A stretch of DNA of 64,000 nucleotides from Acorus gramineus (GCA_030737835.1 CM060851.1:4430615-4494614); one strand, 5' to 3'. Shown: positions 36,834 to 49,100, counted from the stretch's first letter. The notes: a model not told the origin generated them from the sequence alone. Made by a program: numbers and translations.

Positions 36834-36975
36834 TGGGCCGGGTTGTCGACCTCCAGGCTCCGCTGGGCTTCTTATTTTGAGTCCCTTTTTCGTAGTTCCA
36901 ATGAATGTTGAGTGGCAGTTTTATTTTCGTTCTTCAACTATAAATTGAACCTTGCAGCAACACCATCTAGGGTTT
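36834..36975 (+). promoter_or_regulatory. ribosomal-protein promoter motifs of eL33
   Basis: Site II-type TGGGCC (36834-36839) and TGGGCT (36864-36869), followed by a telo-box TAGGGTTT (36968-36975) about 50 bases before the start codon. This is the standard combination of plant ribosomal protein gene promoters (TCP and telo-box binding factors). Confidence 0.7.
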
Positions 36976-37025
36976 GCGGTCTTCATTTTCGCCGACCAGT
37001 GATTCGACATTCAAAGTCTGCAACA

Positions 37026-37616
37026 ATGGTGAAGGGCCGCCAAGGAGAGCGCGTCAGGTCTTGATCGATCGCATCTTTCACCCTTCAAAACCCTAGCTCT
37101 CTCTTCTCTCTCTCTCTCTCTCTCATTTCGATCTCTGTTTGTCTTCGCAGGTTGTATGTTAGAGCGACGATCCTCGGCTACAAGAGGTAAGATCTCCGAT
37201 TCTTCCTCTTCTTCGTCCGATTTTTTTTTCGATTTTTTTTATTTTTTTTTCGATCAGATCGAAGTCGAACCAGTACGAGAACACGTCGCTGCTGCAGATC
37301 GAGGGGGTGAACACAAAGGAGGAGGTGGCGTGGTACACCGGGAAGAGACTCGCCTACATTTACAAGGCGAAGGTGAAGCAGAGCGGCACCCACTACCGCG
37401 TCATCTGGGGGAAGGTCACCAGGCCCCACGGCAACAGTGGCGTCGTCCGTGCCAAGTTCAAGTCCAATCTTCCCCCCAAATCCATGGTGTGTTTTTGATT
37501 TGATGGATTTATTGTATTTTTAGGGGGGGGGTTTGGGGGTTTTAGTGACGGGGCTTTGGTTTTTTTTATTGCAGGGAGCACGTGCGCGGGTTTTCATGTA
37601 TCCAAGCAACATCTGA
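37026..37616 (+). CDS. 60S ribosomal protein eL33 (RPL35A)
   Basis: Four exons, 37026-37057, 37151-37186, 37258-37486 and 37575-37616, join to 112 residues, the full family length. Structural protein of the large cytosolic ribosomal subunit. Sequence starts [15 protein letters not shown], continues [20 protein letters not shown], then [20 protein letters not shown], then [20 protein letters not shown], and ends [20 protein letters not shown]. The very short first exons split at RLYVR and YKRSK, with clean GT-AG sites (intron 2 has a poly-T acceptor tract). Exon 3 is GC-rich. A 3'-UTR intron from GAG/GTTTGT near 37624 to an acceptor before 40320 is possible but unproven. Promoter motifs fit co-regulation with other ribosomal protein genes. 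No defects seen. Confidence 0.96.
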
Positions 37617-40600
37617 GGTTGAGGTTTGTTTCCTTTGATCTCATGTTTATTTTAAGGGTTTTGGGTTTGTAGTGTTGTTTTAAGGGTTTTGGGTTTTTTT
37701 TTTTTTTGTAGGATTAGTGTTTCCTTTCATGATGCATCTAGGGTTTTATGGATACCCATGATGAAGTGTAACTGAATGGACACATGACATTTTTTGCTTG
37801 GCTTTGTGAAAGAATGCAAGAGACTGATTTGTTTGGTGAAGTTTTCAATTTGTCTACACTGAAGTCTAGTGTCAATTGTGATAGGAGTTCTTTAGACCAT
37901 TTCACAATGAAAATCTTTGGTTGTTTGAGTACTTATCATAGGATTTGCAGTAGTAGTGATGGTGTTTTGTGCTGTTGCCTCCTCTTAATTGTATAGTTTC
38001 TCTTGAAGAACTATTGTTAGAACACAGCTTATGGAAATACGCTAGATTAGTTTTTATGAGTAGACGCATCTTATATGCAGTGATTTTTTTTGGAGGGAAG
38101 GTGGTGGTCTGTAATTTTTATTAAATTGTTCGTGTGTGGTAATAATAATGTTCTTTGTTTGTTTCTCTTAGAATGTTATGTGAAAAGATCATGTGCACTA
38201 TGTTCTACACTGCAGTCTCACTTAATAAAATGGTATGATGATGAAAAATGTAAATATTAGCCCTCCTAATTATTATCGCAGAGAAATGGCATAGTGTGAT
38301 GGAATTAACATACTTTGATACATTGATACCTTCATATGGTCCTTTGCAATGTAATATAATAGGCAACTTTGCCGTGGATGTCATTTTCTTGTTGGCACTC
38401 CTCTTTTTCCCTGTTGCCAAAATTATAGTTTGGGCTAAAATGTGTCTTGCAAAATGATCTGTTTTATTTGATTGATTAGCAATGCTCTAGCCAATATCAC
38501 TCATAATTTTATTGGGTAAGTGGTGGGACTTGAATGATTTCATGGTTGCAAATTCTTTTTGTGAGCCAAATATCACTAATATCTTAGTTATAAATAACCA
38601 AGTTGCCTAATAAAAAAAACTAGCACTTTGAAATGAGGCTATTTAATTTTAATATTCAAATTTGCATTTTCTAAAACAATGGTATGTTTTCTTTTAAGGG
38701 CGGAGGTTCTTTGGGAGGGTTCCTTTCATGTTGACTGAGCCATCTATGTGATGGTCCCATCAAGACATTCCAGATGATCCTCTTCGTTTGTCTTGTCCCT
38801 TTATGTTCTTTTTGTGACCTTTGAATTTTCCATTATAGTCTCCATTTTAATATAAATTTGGAGATAATATTCATAAGAAAGGACATGTAAAAGGTGATAT
38901 GTGAGTAAATATGTTGACGACCTTACTTGTGGTTTTTTGAAATGTGGTTTCACATGCTAGCCACTGCTGTTCACGTGCTTAGAAATCTCTTATGAAGAGT
39001 GAAGACCATCTAAAATGTGTATTGTGTGTGTGCATATTTTTTTATTTGAGGATTTTGATTAGCAAATCACACTGCATATTACCCCTTTTGGCCAATTTTT
39101 AAAGTTTGAAGAGGTCGGAGTTCTTTGATTAGTGATTCTCAGTAGGTTTTTTTTTTTTTATCAATTTTGGTTGTCATAAGAGTTGCTGTAGTAGATAGTT
39201 TTTGCTGTGTCATAATTGTATTTCTTTTATTATTATTTTCAAGTCGTCCTAATTTTTGAACATTGTTCATGTCAAACATGCTATGTAGAATAATTTTCAG
39301 GAGTGTGCATGTCTATGTGTTGTGATTTGTGTATCCTTCTTTTTTGTCGTCACTTGTGTGGTAGTGCCATAGTGTGGTGTGCTATGTTGCAGTCTCATTG
39401 AAGAAAACAGTGTGATAACTAAGAGAAAAATTAACATCATTCTCAATTAAAAAAGAACTAAGAGAAATGTTAACATCTAACTCTCTTATATGTTACTGAA
39501 GAGAAATGGCATAATGTGATAAAGTTTATCTTCTTTGATTCCTTCACTTTAGTCCTTTGCATTGTGAACTAACAAGGCAACTTTGCCGTGGAAGCCATTC
39601 CCTTGTTGGTTCTCCTCTTTTTCCCTGTTGCCAAAATTATAGATGTGCTGAATAATGTGTTTTGCAGATTAATCAGTTTTACTGTTTGATTGATCAGCAA
39701 TTCTCTAGCCAACATTATTAATAATTGAATGTTTTTCAACTCTAGTTGCGTACCTCAAAAAATAAACTAGTAATTCTCAAGCTATGCTAAATGGATAATT
39801 TCTTTATATTTGTCGTTCTCTATTTTTTTAGTGAGTCTTGGCTAGTAAGAAAATGTGATAGGTGAATGAGCAATGGTGACTCTCTTTAGGTTTTCACGAA
39901 TTGAGGTTTCACATGCTCTTATAGTTCCTGGTGAAGCGCAATAGCATTCAATGACATATTGATGAAATGTATTTGTCCGTATTTTGATGCATAACAGTAT
40001 TTTGTGTTTTTTATATTTTCAATATGAGGAGGCTGATCTGGCTAATATCAAACTCTTTATGGGAGGGTCGATTTACTTGAATATATAAAGATGTGAAGAA
40101 AAGTAGGAAAAATAATTGATTTACCGAATTGTTATAATCCATTTGATAAATATTCATTATTGAAATATGAGAAGTATGGTGGTAGCCTGAATGGTTATGT
40201 TTATTTTGTTGTTATGAAGTAATCGAGTTGCTCTTATATTTGCTCAGTTATTCCTTTTTTTGTGGATGCTCAGTTACATAAGAAATGGAGTCTAATATTT
40301 TCTTAATCGATGGTGCAGGACATCAGCATATGTTGGGTTGCATGGCTGCCATGGAAACGAGGAGTTTCAGTAGAGACCTTTCATTTTTTATTCAAAGCTA
40401 TGTATCCTGGATCATACGAATGATTTTCATGTTTATGGATCATGGATGATTGTGTTATGTTGGTTTTGCTTTCTTATCCCATTCAAAAAAATGTTACTCC
40501 TGTACTTTTTTTAGATTAATCCGGATTAACTATCCTAATATTCTAGATGATTTTAAAATGTGCGATTGCTCCAGAAAATATTTGCTGGCAGGTGTTCTTA

Positions 40601-41521
40601 CAATTTCACACATTTGGATTGTTTGGACTTTGTGGGCAGAAGAATAGATGTGGAATAGAGTTAATATACCTTCAAAAAACACGTTTGTCTGAAATAAATT
40701 GGAATTGTTATTTCAGGTTGTCTTGGAATTGCGTTTTTTTTTTAGTCCAATCTATTTATAAAAGTTTGAAAATGTGATATCAAATGTCTGTTTTCACTGA
40801 TATAGATGAATGAAAAATTGATCTGTCTATGCTGTTTAAATTTTAAAAATTCTGATTTGTTTTTCTCTATATACATTTTGATGATATTTTTTTGAATAAA
40901 CGACATGAAAGTTAATGTAACAAAATAAATCATCTTTGACATGAATGTAGATTATATTTATAAAAGATTTTAGTTTAAATATTAATATATCAAAATAGAT
41001 ATAACATAAATAGTTCATAACATCCATTATATATAATATTTGAAAGATAATTAAAATATTTTTTAATATATAATATAAATAGTTAAAAATTACATGGAAG
41101 ATCAAATAAATAATTTTTTTTTACTTATATATTGAAAAGAAAATAGAAAGATAAAATATTATAAAATATAAATTATCTTTTATTTTTACGGTGACAGACG
41201 ATTATGAAGATGTGTATTTTAAAGATTTTTTGTGAGATAAATATGAACTAATGAATGTAGAGAAACTAGTAGGAAAGGGTAGGAGCGAGTTTGGAAAACA
41301 TAAAATTCAAACCCAATTGAAATGGTTTCGAATCGGGGTTAATAATAAAATCCACCAAATTATCATCCCCTACATTGAAATGATGAGAACTATCATGATC
41401 TTTTTTAGCTTTTAATCTAAATCTACCATATCATCATTGAAAGAGCATATGAAATTGAAGGGAGAGGGAGGTTTGTCACGCTCCATAGAATGCATTATTT
41501 CAAACATCTTCCGCTCTGAAT
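37617..41521. other. eL33 3' side and spacer to PPR gene
   Basis: No coding exon is recognised in 3.9 kb. 37617-40330 has transcript-like base composition (TG-rich, fewer poly-A runs) and contains a diverged direct repeat. After about 40800 it becomes very AT-rich up to the PPR gene. Confidence 0.4.
38205..39740 (+). repeat. diverged direct repeat (~300 bp, 1.2 kb apart)
   Basis: Copy 1 (~38205-38510) and copy 2 (~39390-39740) share GAGAAATGGCATA(G/A)TGTGAT (38281, 39501) and a 68-bp core (38361-38428 and 39575-39642) with about six mismatches and no gaps. The core starts AGGCAACTTTGCCGTGGA and ends CCCTGTTGCCAAAATTATAG, so its GGCAAC and GTTGCC ends can pair. Confidence 0.8.
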
Positions 41522-44128
41522 ATGATACAGCGCTGCATCCAACTCCTCCGTTCATGCAGAGACCCGAAACTTCTCTCCCAAATCCACGCCAACCTCCTCG
41601 TCTCCGGCGCGACCTCCGACGACCTCTCCCTCGCCCGCCTCGTCATCTCCTACTCCTCCCTCCACGGCCCCGACATCGCCCGCGCCGTCTTCGATTCCTC
41701 CCCGAACCCAACCTCCCCTGTTTTGTGGAACTCCATCATCCGCGCTTACACGCGCGCGCGACGTCACTCCGAAGCCCTCGCAATCTACCACTCCATGTCC
41801 GACCGAAACCTCGCCCCCGACAAGCACACCTTCACGTTCGTCCTGAAAGCCTGCACTGGCGCGTCGGACCCGCAATTGGGTCTCTCGATTCATCGGCAGA
41901 TCAAACGGAGAGGACTCGAAAGCGACGTCTTCATCGGGACGGCTCTGGTCGACATGTATTGCAAGTTGGGTCGGATTCGGACCGCGAGAGAGGTGTTCGA
42001 TCGGATGCCTGTGAAGGACGTCGTCGCGTGGAACGCGTTGATTGCGGGTTTGGAAGGTTTCGAAGCGTTGGAGGCTTTTAAAGAGATGCAATTGATTGGG
42101 TTTTCGCCGAATTCAGTGACGGTTCTGAATCTGTTCCCCGCGATTGGCGGGGTTTCGGCGGTTCTCTATTGTCGGGCGGTGCACGGTTTCGCTGTCAGGA
42201 GGTGTTTTTCGGGTTTCGTTGCGAATGGGTTGATTGATGCGTACTCGAAATGCGGAGATTTGAGTGTCGCTCGTCGGGTGTTCGATGGGTTGGTGAACAA
42301 AGACAAGGTTTCGTGGGGGACGATGATATCGGGTTACACACAAAACGGGTTCTTTTTCGATGCGTTGGAGCTGTTCGAGGAGCTGCGCAGGGAGGATGTG
42401 GAGATGAATCAGGTATCGGTGGTGAGCGCGATCTGTTCTGCGGCAGAGATGAGAGACTTTGAGAGAGGGGCAGACATTCATGCTTACACTGTGCGGGTGG
42501 GGATCGATTCGGATGTCTCAGTTGCGACGACGCTTGTTTCGATGTATGCAAAGTTTGGCGACATAGAGAAGGCGAAACGAGTGTTCGACGGCATTCATGA
42601 TAGAGATTCGGTCGCTTGGTCTGCGATGATCTCCGCTTTCGTTCAAACGGGACATCCGAGAGAAGCGGTGGCTTTGTTTCAAGACATGCGTTGTTTGGGA
42701 ATCAATGCTGATCAGGTTTCGATCGCGAGCTTGCTCTCAGCGTGCGCGGAATCATCAGCTTTGGATTTGGGGAAGAGCATGCACTGCCATGCCTTGAAAT
42801 CCAACATCAGCTCGAGTTTCTCAACTGGGACGGCGATTGTGGCGATGTATGCGAAGTGTGGATGCTTCGATGCAGCTCTCACCGTATTCGATGATGTATC
42901 AGATAAAGATATCGTGACCTGGAACGCATTGATCAATGCGTATGCGCAAATGGGTGACGCAGATAATGCGATGAAAATGTTCCGAAAACTGCAATCGACG
43001 GATCATCGACCGGACTCTGGAACAATTGTGGGTGTTCTTCCAGCATGCGCGCTCACAAATGATCTCGAACAGGGTGTGCGCATTCATGGTCAGGTCATAA
43101 AATCTGGGTTCGAGTCAGATCGCCATGTAAAGAACGCGCTCATAGATATGTACGCGAAGTGCAGGAACATCGATGCCTCCGAATCGTTGTTCTATCGGTC
43201 TGATTTTGCGAGGGATGAAATATCGTGGAACACGATGATCGTGGGCTATCAGCACAACGGATGCGCTGAAGATGCGATCAAAGCGTTCTGTCGTATGAAG
43301 GCGGAGAACATTCGCCCGAGTTTAGTAACGTTAGTGAGCGTTCTTCCCGCGACCGCGCATATGTCAGCCTTGCGAGAAGGCATGGCTCTTCACGCGCACG
43401 CGGTGAAGATAGGGTTCGAGTCTTCACGCCTAGTGGGGAACAGCCTCGTCGACATGTACTCGAAGTGCGGGAGGTTGGACTTCGCCGAGAGGTTGTTCGA
43501 TTGGATGCTCGAGAGGGACACCGTGTCGTGGAATGTGATGCTCAATGGGTACGCAATACACGGGCGGGGAGAGGAGGCCGTCTCGCTGTTCTCCCGAATG
43601 AGGCGAAACCACGCCGCAATTGATTTGGTTTCATTCATCGCGGTCCTGTCAGCGTGCAGGCATGGTGGTCTGATCGAAGAAGGCAAGCAAGTGTTCGACC
43701 TAATGAAATCCGAGTATCGGTTGAAGCCAGATTTGGAGCACTACGCGTGTTTGGTGGATTTGCTGGGACGCGCGGGACGATTCAATGAAGCGATGGAGTT
43801 CATTCAGACGATGCCGGTGGAGGCTGATGCGGGCGTGTGGGGTGCGTTGTTGGGTGGGTGTGGAATGCACTCCAATGTGCGGTTGGGAGAGGTCGCATTG
43901 GACCGCCTTGTGAGTCTCGAGCCTCTGAATTCCACGAACCATGTCACGCTCTCAAGCATCTACGCGCAAGTTGGGAGGTGGAGCGATGCGAGGAGGACGA
44001 GATCTGGGGAGCGAGGGAGAGGGCTGGTTAGGGTTCCTGGGTGCAGTTGGGTGAATGTCGAAAGTGCGGTCCATGGTTTCGGAATGGATCATTCATGCCA
44101 TCAGACTGAAGCATCAGTATGTGTTTGA
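41522..44128 (+). CDS. PLS-class pentatricopeptide repeat protein, E subgroup (At2g39620-like)
   Basis: Intronless 868-residue ORF. PPR proteins of this class bind organellar RNA, usually for C-to-U editing, in mitochondria or plastids. About twenty degenerate 31-36 residue PPR motifs in P-L-S order fill residues ~40-770, with typical phrases such as VFIGTALVDMYCKLGRIRTA, ARRVFDGLVNKDKVSWGTMI, SVLPATAHMSALREGMALHA and VDLLGRAGRFNEAMEFI. An E motif (VWGALLGGCGMHSNVRLGEV) follows, then LVRVPGCSWVNVESAVHGFG, and the protein ends soon after: no DYW deaminase domain, so editing would need a partner. One loop (residues ~178-190, NALIAGLEGFEAL) is shorter than usual. No clear transit peptide. Resembles At2g39620 as I recall it. 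GC-rich codons against AT-rich flanks. Confidence 0.93.
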   Translation: MIQRCIQLLRSCRDPKLLSQIHANLLVSGATSDDLSLARLVISYSSLHGPDIARAVFDSSPNPTSPVLWNSIIRAYTRARRHSEALAIYHSMSDRNLAPDKHTFTFVLKACTGASDPQLGLSIHRQIKRRGLESDVFIGTALVDMYCKLGRIRTAREVFDRMPVKDVVAWNALIAGLEGFEALEAFKEMQLIGFSPNSVTVLNLFPAIGGVSAVLYCRAVHGFAVRRCFSGFVANGLIDAYSKCGDLSVARRVFDGLVNKDKVSWGTMISGYTQNGFFFDALELFEELRREDVEMNQVSVVSAICSAAEMRDFERGADIHAYTVRVGIDSDVSVATTLVSMYAKFGDIEKAKRVFDGIHDRDSVAWSAMISAFVQTGHPREAVALFQDMRCLGINADQVSIASLLSACAESSALDLGKSMHCHALKSNISSSFSTGTAIVAMYAKCGCFDAALTVFDDVSDKDIVTWNALINAYAQMGDADNAMKMFRKLQSTDHRPDSGTIVGVLPACALTNDLEQGVRIHGQVIKSGFESDRHVKNALIDMYAKCRNIDASESLFYRSDFARDEISWNTMIVGYQHNGCAEDAIKAFCRMKAENIRPSLVTLVSVLPATAHMSALREGMALHAHAVKIGFESSRLVGNSLVDMYSKCGRLDFAERLFDWMLERDTVSWNVMLNGYAIHGRGEEAVSLFSRMRRNHAAIDLVSFIAVLSACRHGGLIEEGKQVFDLMKSEYRLKPDLEHYACLVDLLGRAGRFNEAMEFIQTMPVEADAGVWGALLGGCGMHSNVRLGEVALDRLVSLEPLNSTNHVTLSSIYAQVGRWSDARRTRSGERGRGLVRVPGCSWVNVESAVHGFGMDHSCHQTEASVCV

Positions 44129-44277
44129 GAAGGGAGCATATTTGTGCAAGGATTATTGATAGGATGATTGTTTTGACACTTTTACTCCTTTAGGACTAGT
44201 GATTGGAGAACCATTTTTATTCAAAAAAATAAATAGGGATGAAGCATATAGTATATACAGATGTCTTGAACTTGAAA

Positions 44278-44340
44278 TGAAATGAATGATTCTTAAGTGT
44301 AGTTGGGTGAATGTTGGGAGCGCAGTCATGGTTTTTAACA
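44278..44340 (+). pseudogene. short duplicated fragment of a PPR 3' end
   Basis: AGTGTAGTTGGGTGAATGTT and the following bases match the E+ region of the adjacent gene (44041-44085, CSWVNVESAV). The fragment reads CSWVNVGSAV, closer to the family consensus, so it may be an old tandem remnant. It is about 45 bp and has no coding capacity. Confidence 0.55.
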
Positions 44341-44344
44341 AAAT

Positions 44345-44655
44345 CTATTTCACTTGTACTTGATGGTTCACATATTAAATTAGCTGTCATCACCTTTCAT
44401 AAATCAGTGATCCACATATCAAATCATTTTTTTGTTTACTTTTTATAAATTTTTATTCATATCTTATTTACATTTTATACACAATTTATCCATAGTTAAA
44501 AAAATAACAAAACCTTCATTATTACATTTTTAATTAACTAGACTAACTAAAACCGCAATCAAACAGAAAATCACTTATTCCACCGATATAGTTAGCTATT
44601 CCTAGAATAGTCATAAATCCTATAAAAATTTATATCTCTATCTAAACAGCATGTG
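44345..44655. mobile_element. Tourist-like MITE, family T, copy 2 (partial)
   Basis: Shares ACCTTCATTATTACATTTTT and nearby words with copies at 32424 and 45747, and ends TATCTAAACAGCATG. The left end is lost or diverged. Confidence 0.45.
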
Positions 44656-45315
44656 ATTCGATTATTTAAATTTAACCGTGAAACTAGCTGAATAAATGTT
44701 GGAATGGCCGAAATAAATGTTTGCTAACCCGGATTTAGATACTGGATATTGCCTTTATCTACTAATAGTACGTAGTTATAAATTTAGATGAATATATAAG
44801 AATTGATTATACCTACCTTGCAATTATAAGGGTTTTATTTTAATTTATCTGGACATAATTGTTATAAGGATTTTTTGCATGTATCACCTTGCATGGCTGC
44901 ATGTATATATTAACTCTCAACTTTTTTGATTGTCCATATAACACTATGATAACGCCTATGAAAATCCAAATAACCCCTAAGTTTATTCAAACTGAACAAA
45001 CATGTAGAACAACACTTTTGTGTATCCCTGCTTCCACCTAAGCCTGCTTGAGTGTTGTAAATTTAATAGAATCACATTTTGCATATAAACATCACAACAC
45101 AATGGGTCAGCTTAATATCATTCTTAACAAGAATTGAATACGGAGACAAAATTCTCTATAAAAATTGAATCACTGTTCCAATAAGTTTTTGTTATATCTC
45201 ACCTTACCAAAAAAAAAAAAAAAAAAAAGACGAGAGTTTCATAGATGGAAGATTGATTATTTGCAGCGAATCTCTGTGTCATATTATAAATTTCTAATAG
45301 TCATTCGTTTGTAAA
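44656..45315. other. AT-rich spacer with a foldback-element fragment
   Basis: 44925-45000 (GTCCATATAACACTATG, CCAAATAACCCC) resembles one arm of foldback family F; no partner arm was found. A poly-A20 run lies near 45210. No gene. Confidence 0.4.
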
Positions 45316-45686
45316 TAGCGGTGTAAAACGGGCCGTTATCAGTACAACATGACATGTTAAGGTTTATGGATCGTGTCGGGTCAGCTTTGTGGCTCATGGG
45401 TCATTTTTTGCACGGCACGTTAATGAGTATGGCACGATAGACACGGCACTGCACAACACGACAATAGATGAAGCATATAATATATTGAATAAGTGTTATA
45501 TTTTATTGTTTTATCAAGTATATATAATGTTTTTGTGTGTATAATATTAAGAAAAATAAAATTTACAATTAAAAAATTTAAAAAATCTATTTTTAAAAAA
45601 ATGCATTTATATAACGGCCCACCAGCCTATTAGCCCTCTTTATAAATGGGCCGGGCTGACACGGCATAGTCTGTTTTACACCTCTA
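45316..45686. mobile_element. hAT-type MITE, 371 bp
   Basis: Ends TAGCGGTGTAAAACGGGCC and, inverted, TAGAGGTGTAAAACAGACT, typical of hAT termini. Flanks TTTGTAAA (45308-45315) and TATGTAAA (45687-45694) form an 8-bp target duplication with one mismatch. AT-rich core, no ORF. Confidence 0.75.
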
Positions 45687-45746
45687 TATGTAAATGAGTA
45701 CATCGCAACCTGGTCCCACACCGATGTAGTGGATTGGCACACCTAG

Positions 45747-46172
45747 GCCCATGTTTGGTTAGAGAATAAGCCCGGTATAAATTAGAATTAGTCAGAATAA
45801 CTTCATTATGGTTGTTTTGATAACTGGAATAAATCAAATTTTGTATGCCATAATTAACTAGTATAAAGTGGTATATGGATTCCATCCACCCATTAGAATT
45901 AAGTTATTTCAAGTTATTCAAACTAAAAGAATATGTGTGCCAACTATCAAATCAACTGTCATCATCTCTTATAAATCAACTGTCATCATTTTTTTTTATC
46001 TTTTATAAATCTTTATCCACGTTTTATTCATATTTTATCCAAACAACAAAAAATTTATTATTACGTTTTTTAATGAGAATAATTTAAAACACAACGAAGC
46101 ACGAAATTATTTTATCTTTATTTATGCTAAAATAGTTATAAATATTATTGTATTCTTGAATCAAACATGGGC
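45747..46172. mobile_element. Tourist-like MITE, family T, copy 3
   Basis: Ends GCCCATGTTTGGTTAGAGAATA and, inverted, GCCCATGTTTGATTCAAGAATA. Inner block shared with the copies at 32424 and 44345. About 426 bp; the target duplication is unclear. Confidence 0.65.
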
Positions 46173-49100
46173 GATATCTTCTATCCATTCAAGTATTCAA
46201 CGTACCAAAGAGCAGGTGTTAGAAGATCATTGTAGTTTCTGATGGAAGAAACATCGCTTTGCCACCCAGGCAGGGGAGGTGTTAAAGACAGAATTTTGAG
46301 GTGGATTAAATTATATTTTTAATAAAATCATTATTACTTTCTATGTTTGATAAGATCATTAATTTTTTTCATAAAAAAAAAACTTTTAAATGAATAATTC
46401 TTTTTCCAACTATACGTATATCTCTTTAGCATCATATAACAATATTAACGAGATATATATCACAAAAAAAATATTTTTTATAAATGGATGTATGCAATCT
46501 AGAGTATATACTTCATTTTTTTTTTTAAAGTATGTACTTCATGTTTTTAAATAAATCAAAACATGTACGAATTGGAATGGTGACAAAAAAAAGATTGTAT
46601 ATAACATTTTCATAATGGTACATTGACACAAGAGATTAAATATAAGTTTTTATATTTAAAATAATTTCAAACGAACATTTTTTTTATATAAAAACATAAA
46701 AGTTTACATTATTAAATATAGATATTATTATATAAACAAAAAAAAAATTGTAAAAACTGTCCCCTCGGGGCGTCTAGAGCTTTTTAAATCGAAACTTTAT
46801 CACTTGTAAAAAGGACTATCATTCTGATTTTGAAACAAAAATGGCTTTGTTTTGTTTTACTCAAATGATAAAATAACATTTTTTTTTTCTTGATTTTTTG
46901 ATACATGTGAATCATAATAAAATTGATAAATTTTTATTCAATTATCCTTTTATGATACCAGCAGGTACGGCGCCACAAATATAATGGAGTTAATTGACCC
47001 ATCACATTTTAAAAAAAAAAAAAACTTAAACTACTACTGTCATCCTTTTGAATCATGATAACCCAGCCCACCAGCCAACCAATTAACCATGCCTGTTAGA
47101 TTTTATATTTAAAATATTCATATTGTAAAAGTTTATATTTGAAAAATCCTTCGTATCTTTTATCTGATGATTTATTTTTTTATTAATATAAGTTGTTTTA
47201 TTTAAAAAATATATATATATTTTTAAAATTTTTTATAAAATTTATTTTTTAAATAGTCCCATCTATTAAAATTTCTAGACCCGCCGCCAATGTCATACCA
47301 GACCCTACTCACGTGCATGAGTTATGACATTTTAGTTGGAGCTCTTTCAGCTAGGAGCCTGGGACTGGCTATCAATGTTTCTTTCAATGCAAGCTTGGTG
47401 CAAATCCCTAGAATCTTCTTCTTTATTAAAATTGAAACCACTTGTACCACTTTTTATTTTTTTCTGATGAAAATTAAAAATGTGATCATTTCTCTTTTAT
47501 TAATAAAAATGTTTGAGGTAGAAAAAAAAAATAGAAAATTTTTAACAAAAAAAAATCAATATGTAAAATATAAAGACTTAGAGAAGAGGGAAATCCAACC
47601 ACGCTAAGAAAGAGGGAGCAGTGTCAAGTTTTGTAGAAAAAGGTTTCTACCAAACTTACACCATCCACTCCCGAGCTCCCGTTCACCCTCCATCTATCCT
47701 CCTCGAAATATATTCATTGAAAAATTTAATGTCACTTATCCAAGAATGATGATGTTTTATCCCCATATGACCCTATCTGCTATTTCTAAGCTTCACAAAT
47801 CTCACGAATTTCAGCGTTCCCATTTTAAAAAGAGGGTGCTATGTATATATTGGGTAGCAATTGTCTACCTATTTCCTAAAAATATATAAAAAAACACGGG
47901 TGCACTATGTATTAGTCCTAATTTAGCATATAATTATATTTTCGCTAATAAGATTATTATAAAAAAAAATTGCTTAGCCTGCGTTTGACTGTGAGGTTGA
48001 AATTTTAAGATTCTTAAAATATTATATTTTAAATTCAGCTTTTGAAAAATGTTATTGACTTACTGTAGCTATAGGAGCAGATCTTATTGCTTAGTTTTAG
48101 TAGCTTTTCAGTCACAAGATTTTTTGATCTAAAAAAAATGGTTTGAAAAGTGAAACGCTGAAAATGTATTTAGATATGAGTTTGAAATTTTTTTATTTTT
48201 CAAACACATAATATACTTAAACTTAGATTCAAGTGAAGCCTTAGTTGGTAGGACTATTACATGGTAAATTTAAAAAATATAAATGTACGCATTCAATTAA
48301 CTGGACAACTAGTTATATGTACATTTGAAAAAAAAATTCGAAATATGTTGAGATTGTAAAAGATATTATATGCTTGATTGTTTCCAAAAAAAAGAAAAAA
48401 ACAAACTTGTGTAAGTGATTTGCTACTATAAATCTTGAGTTTAAATCCTCCAAGCACATTTATATAAAAACTTTGTAAATAATAAATATTTTGTTGAGAG
48501 TCCTGATCAGCCAACAAAAAAAAAATTAATCTTGCCTTTTTTGTGTTACTAAATGAAACGACTCACCTTGTTCTCCACCACTCCAATGTTGATTTAAGAG
48601 ACTCAAAAGATTGATTTGATATGGGTATGTGGTAGCTTTTCAATGGGTTATAGCCTTGCAGGTTGACCCTGACCTGACCCGATAAAAGACGTAAAATACC
48701 TTATCCAAATGATCTAACAATCAAAATAGGTCGGGTCTGAATTCACTCCAACCCAATTCTATGGACCCGATTGACCCAATTCAAATATTATGTGTTTTTT
48801 TTTATTTATAATCTAACCCAACATTTATAACTAAATATTGAATAATCATTTAAAATTTTAAACATAAAAAAATGTTTGCCTTCAAGTAAAAATAAAATAA
48901 TCCAAATCGTATTTTAAATGCCCCTCATAAAACATAAAAAATCAAAATAGTAAAAAACTATTTATAATAGCTGAACTAATTTATTCAAACTCATCATGTA
49001 AAAATATAAATAAATAAATTCAAACACAAAAACATGTTCTCCACCACTCCAATATGCATTTGCTCTCTTTCACTCAAACAAAACTCTCCTCACCTTCTTC

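Noticed and set aside
38361-38428. GGCAAC...GTTGCC core considered as miR399-related or a box C/D snoRNA
   Set aside because: Does not match the miR399 target or mature sequence and lacks convincing C and D boxes together.
41552-43942. Several minus-strand ORFs of 60-180 codons across the PPR gene
   Set aside because: Antisense shadows of a GC-rich coding sequence; no homology or splice logic.
47290-47607. 105-codon plus-strand ORF
   Set aside because: No recognisable domain, no splice context, and lysine/phenylalanine-rich composition from AT-rich DNA.
48235-48445. SINE with A-box (TTAGTTGGTAGGAC) and B-box-like (GAGTTTAAATCC) words
   Set aside because: The two are about 190 bp apart, far beyond normal spacing, unless there is an insertion; not enough to call.
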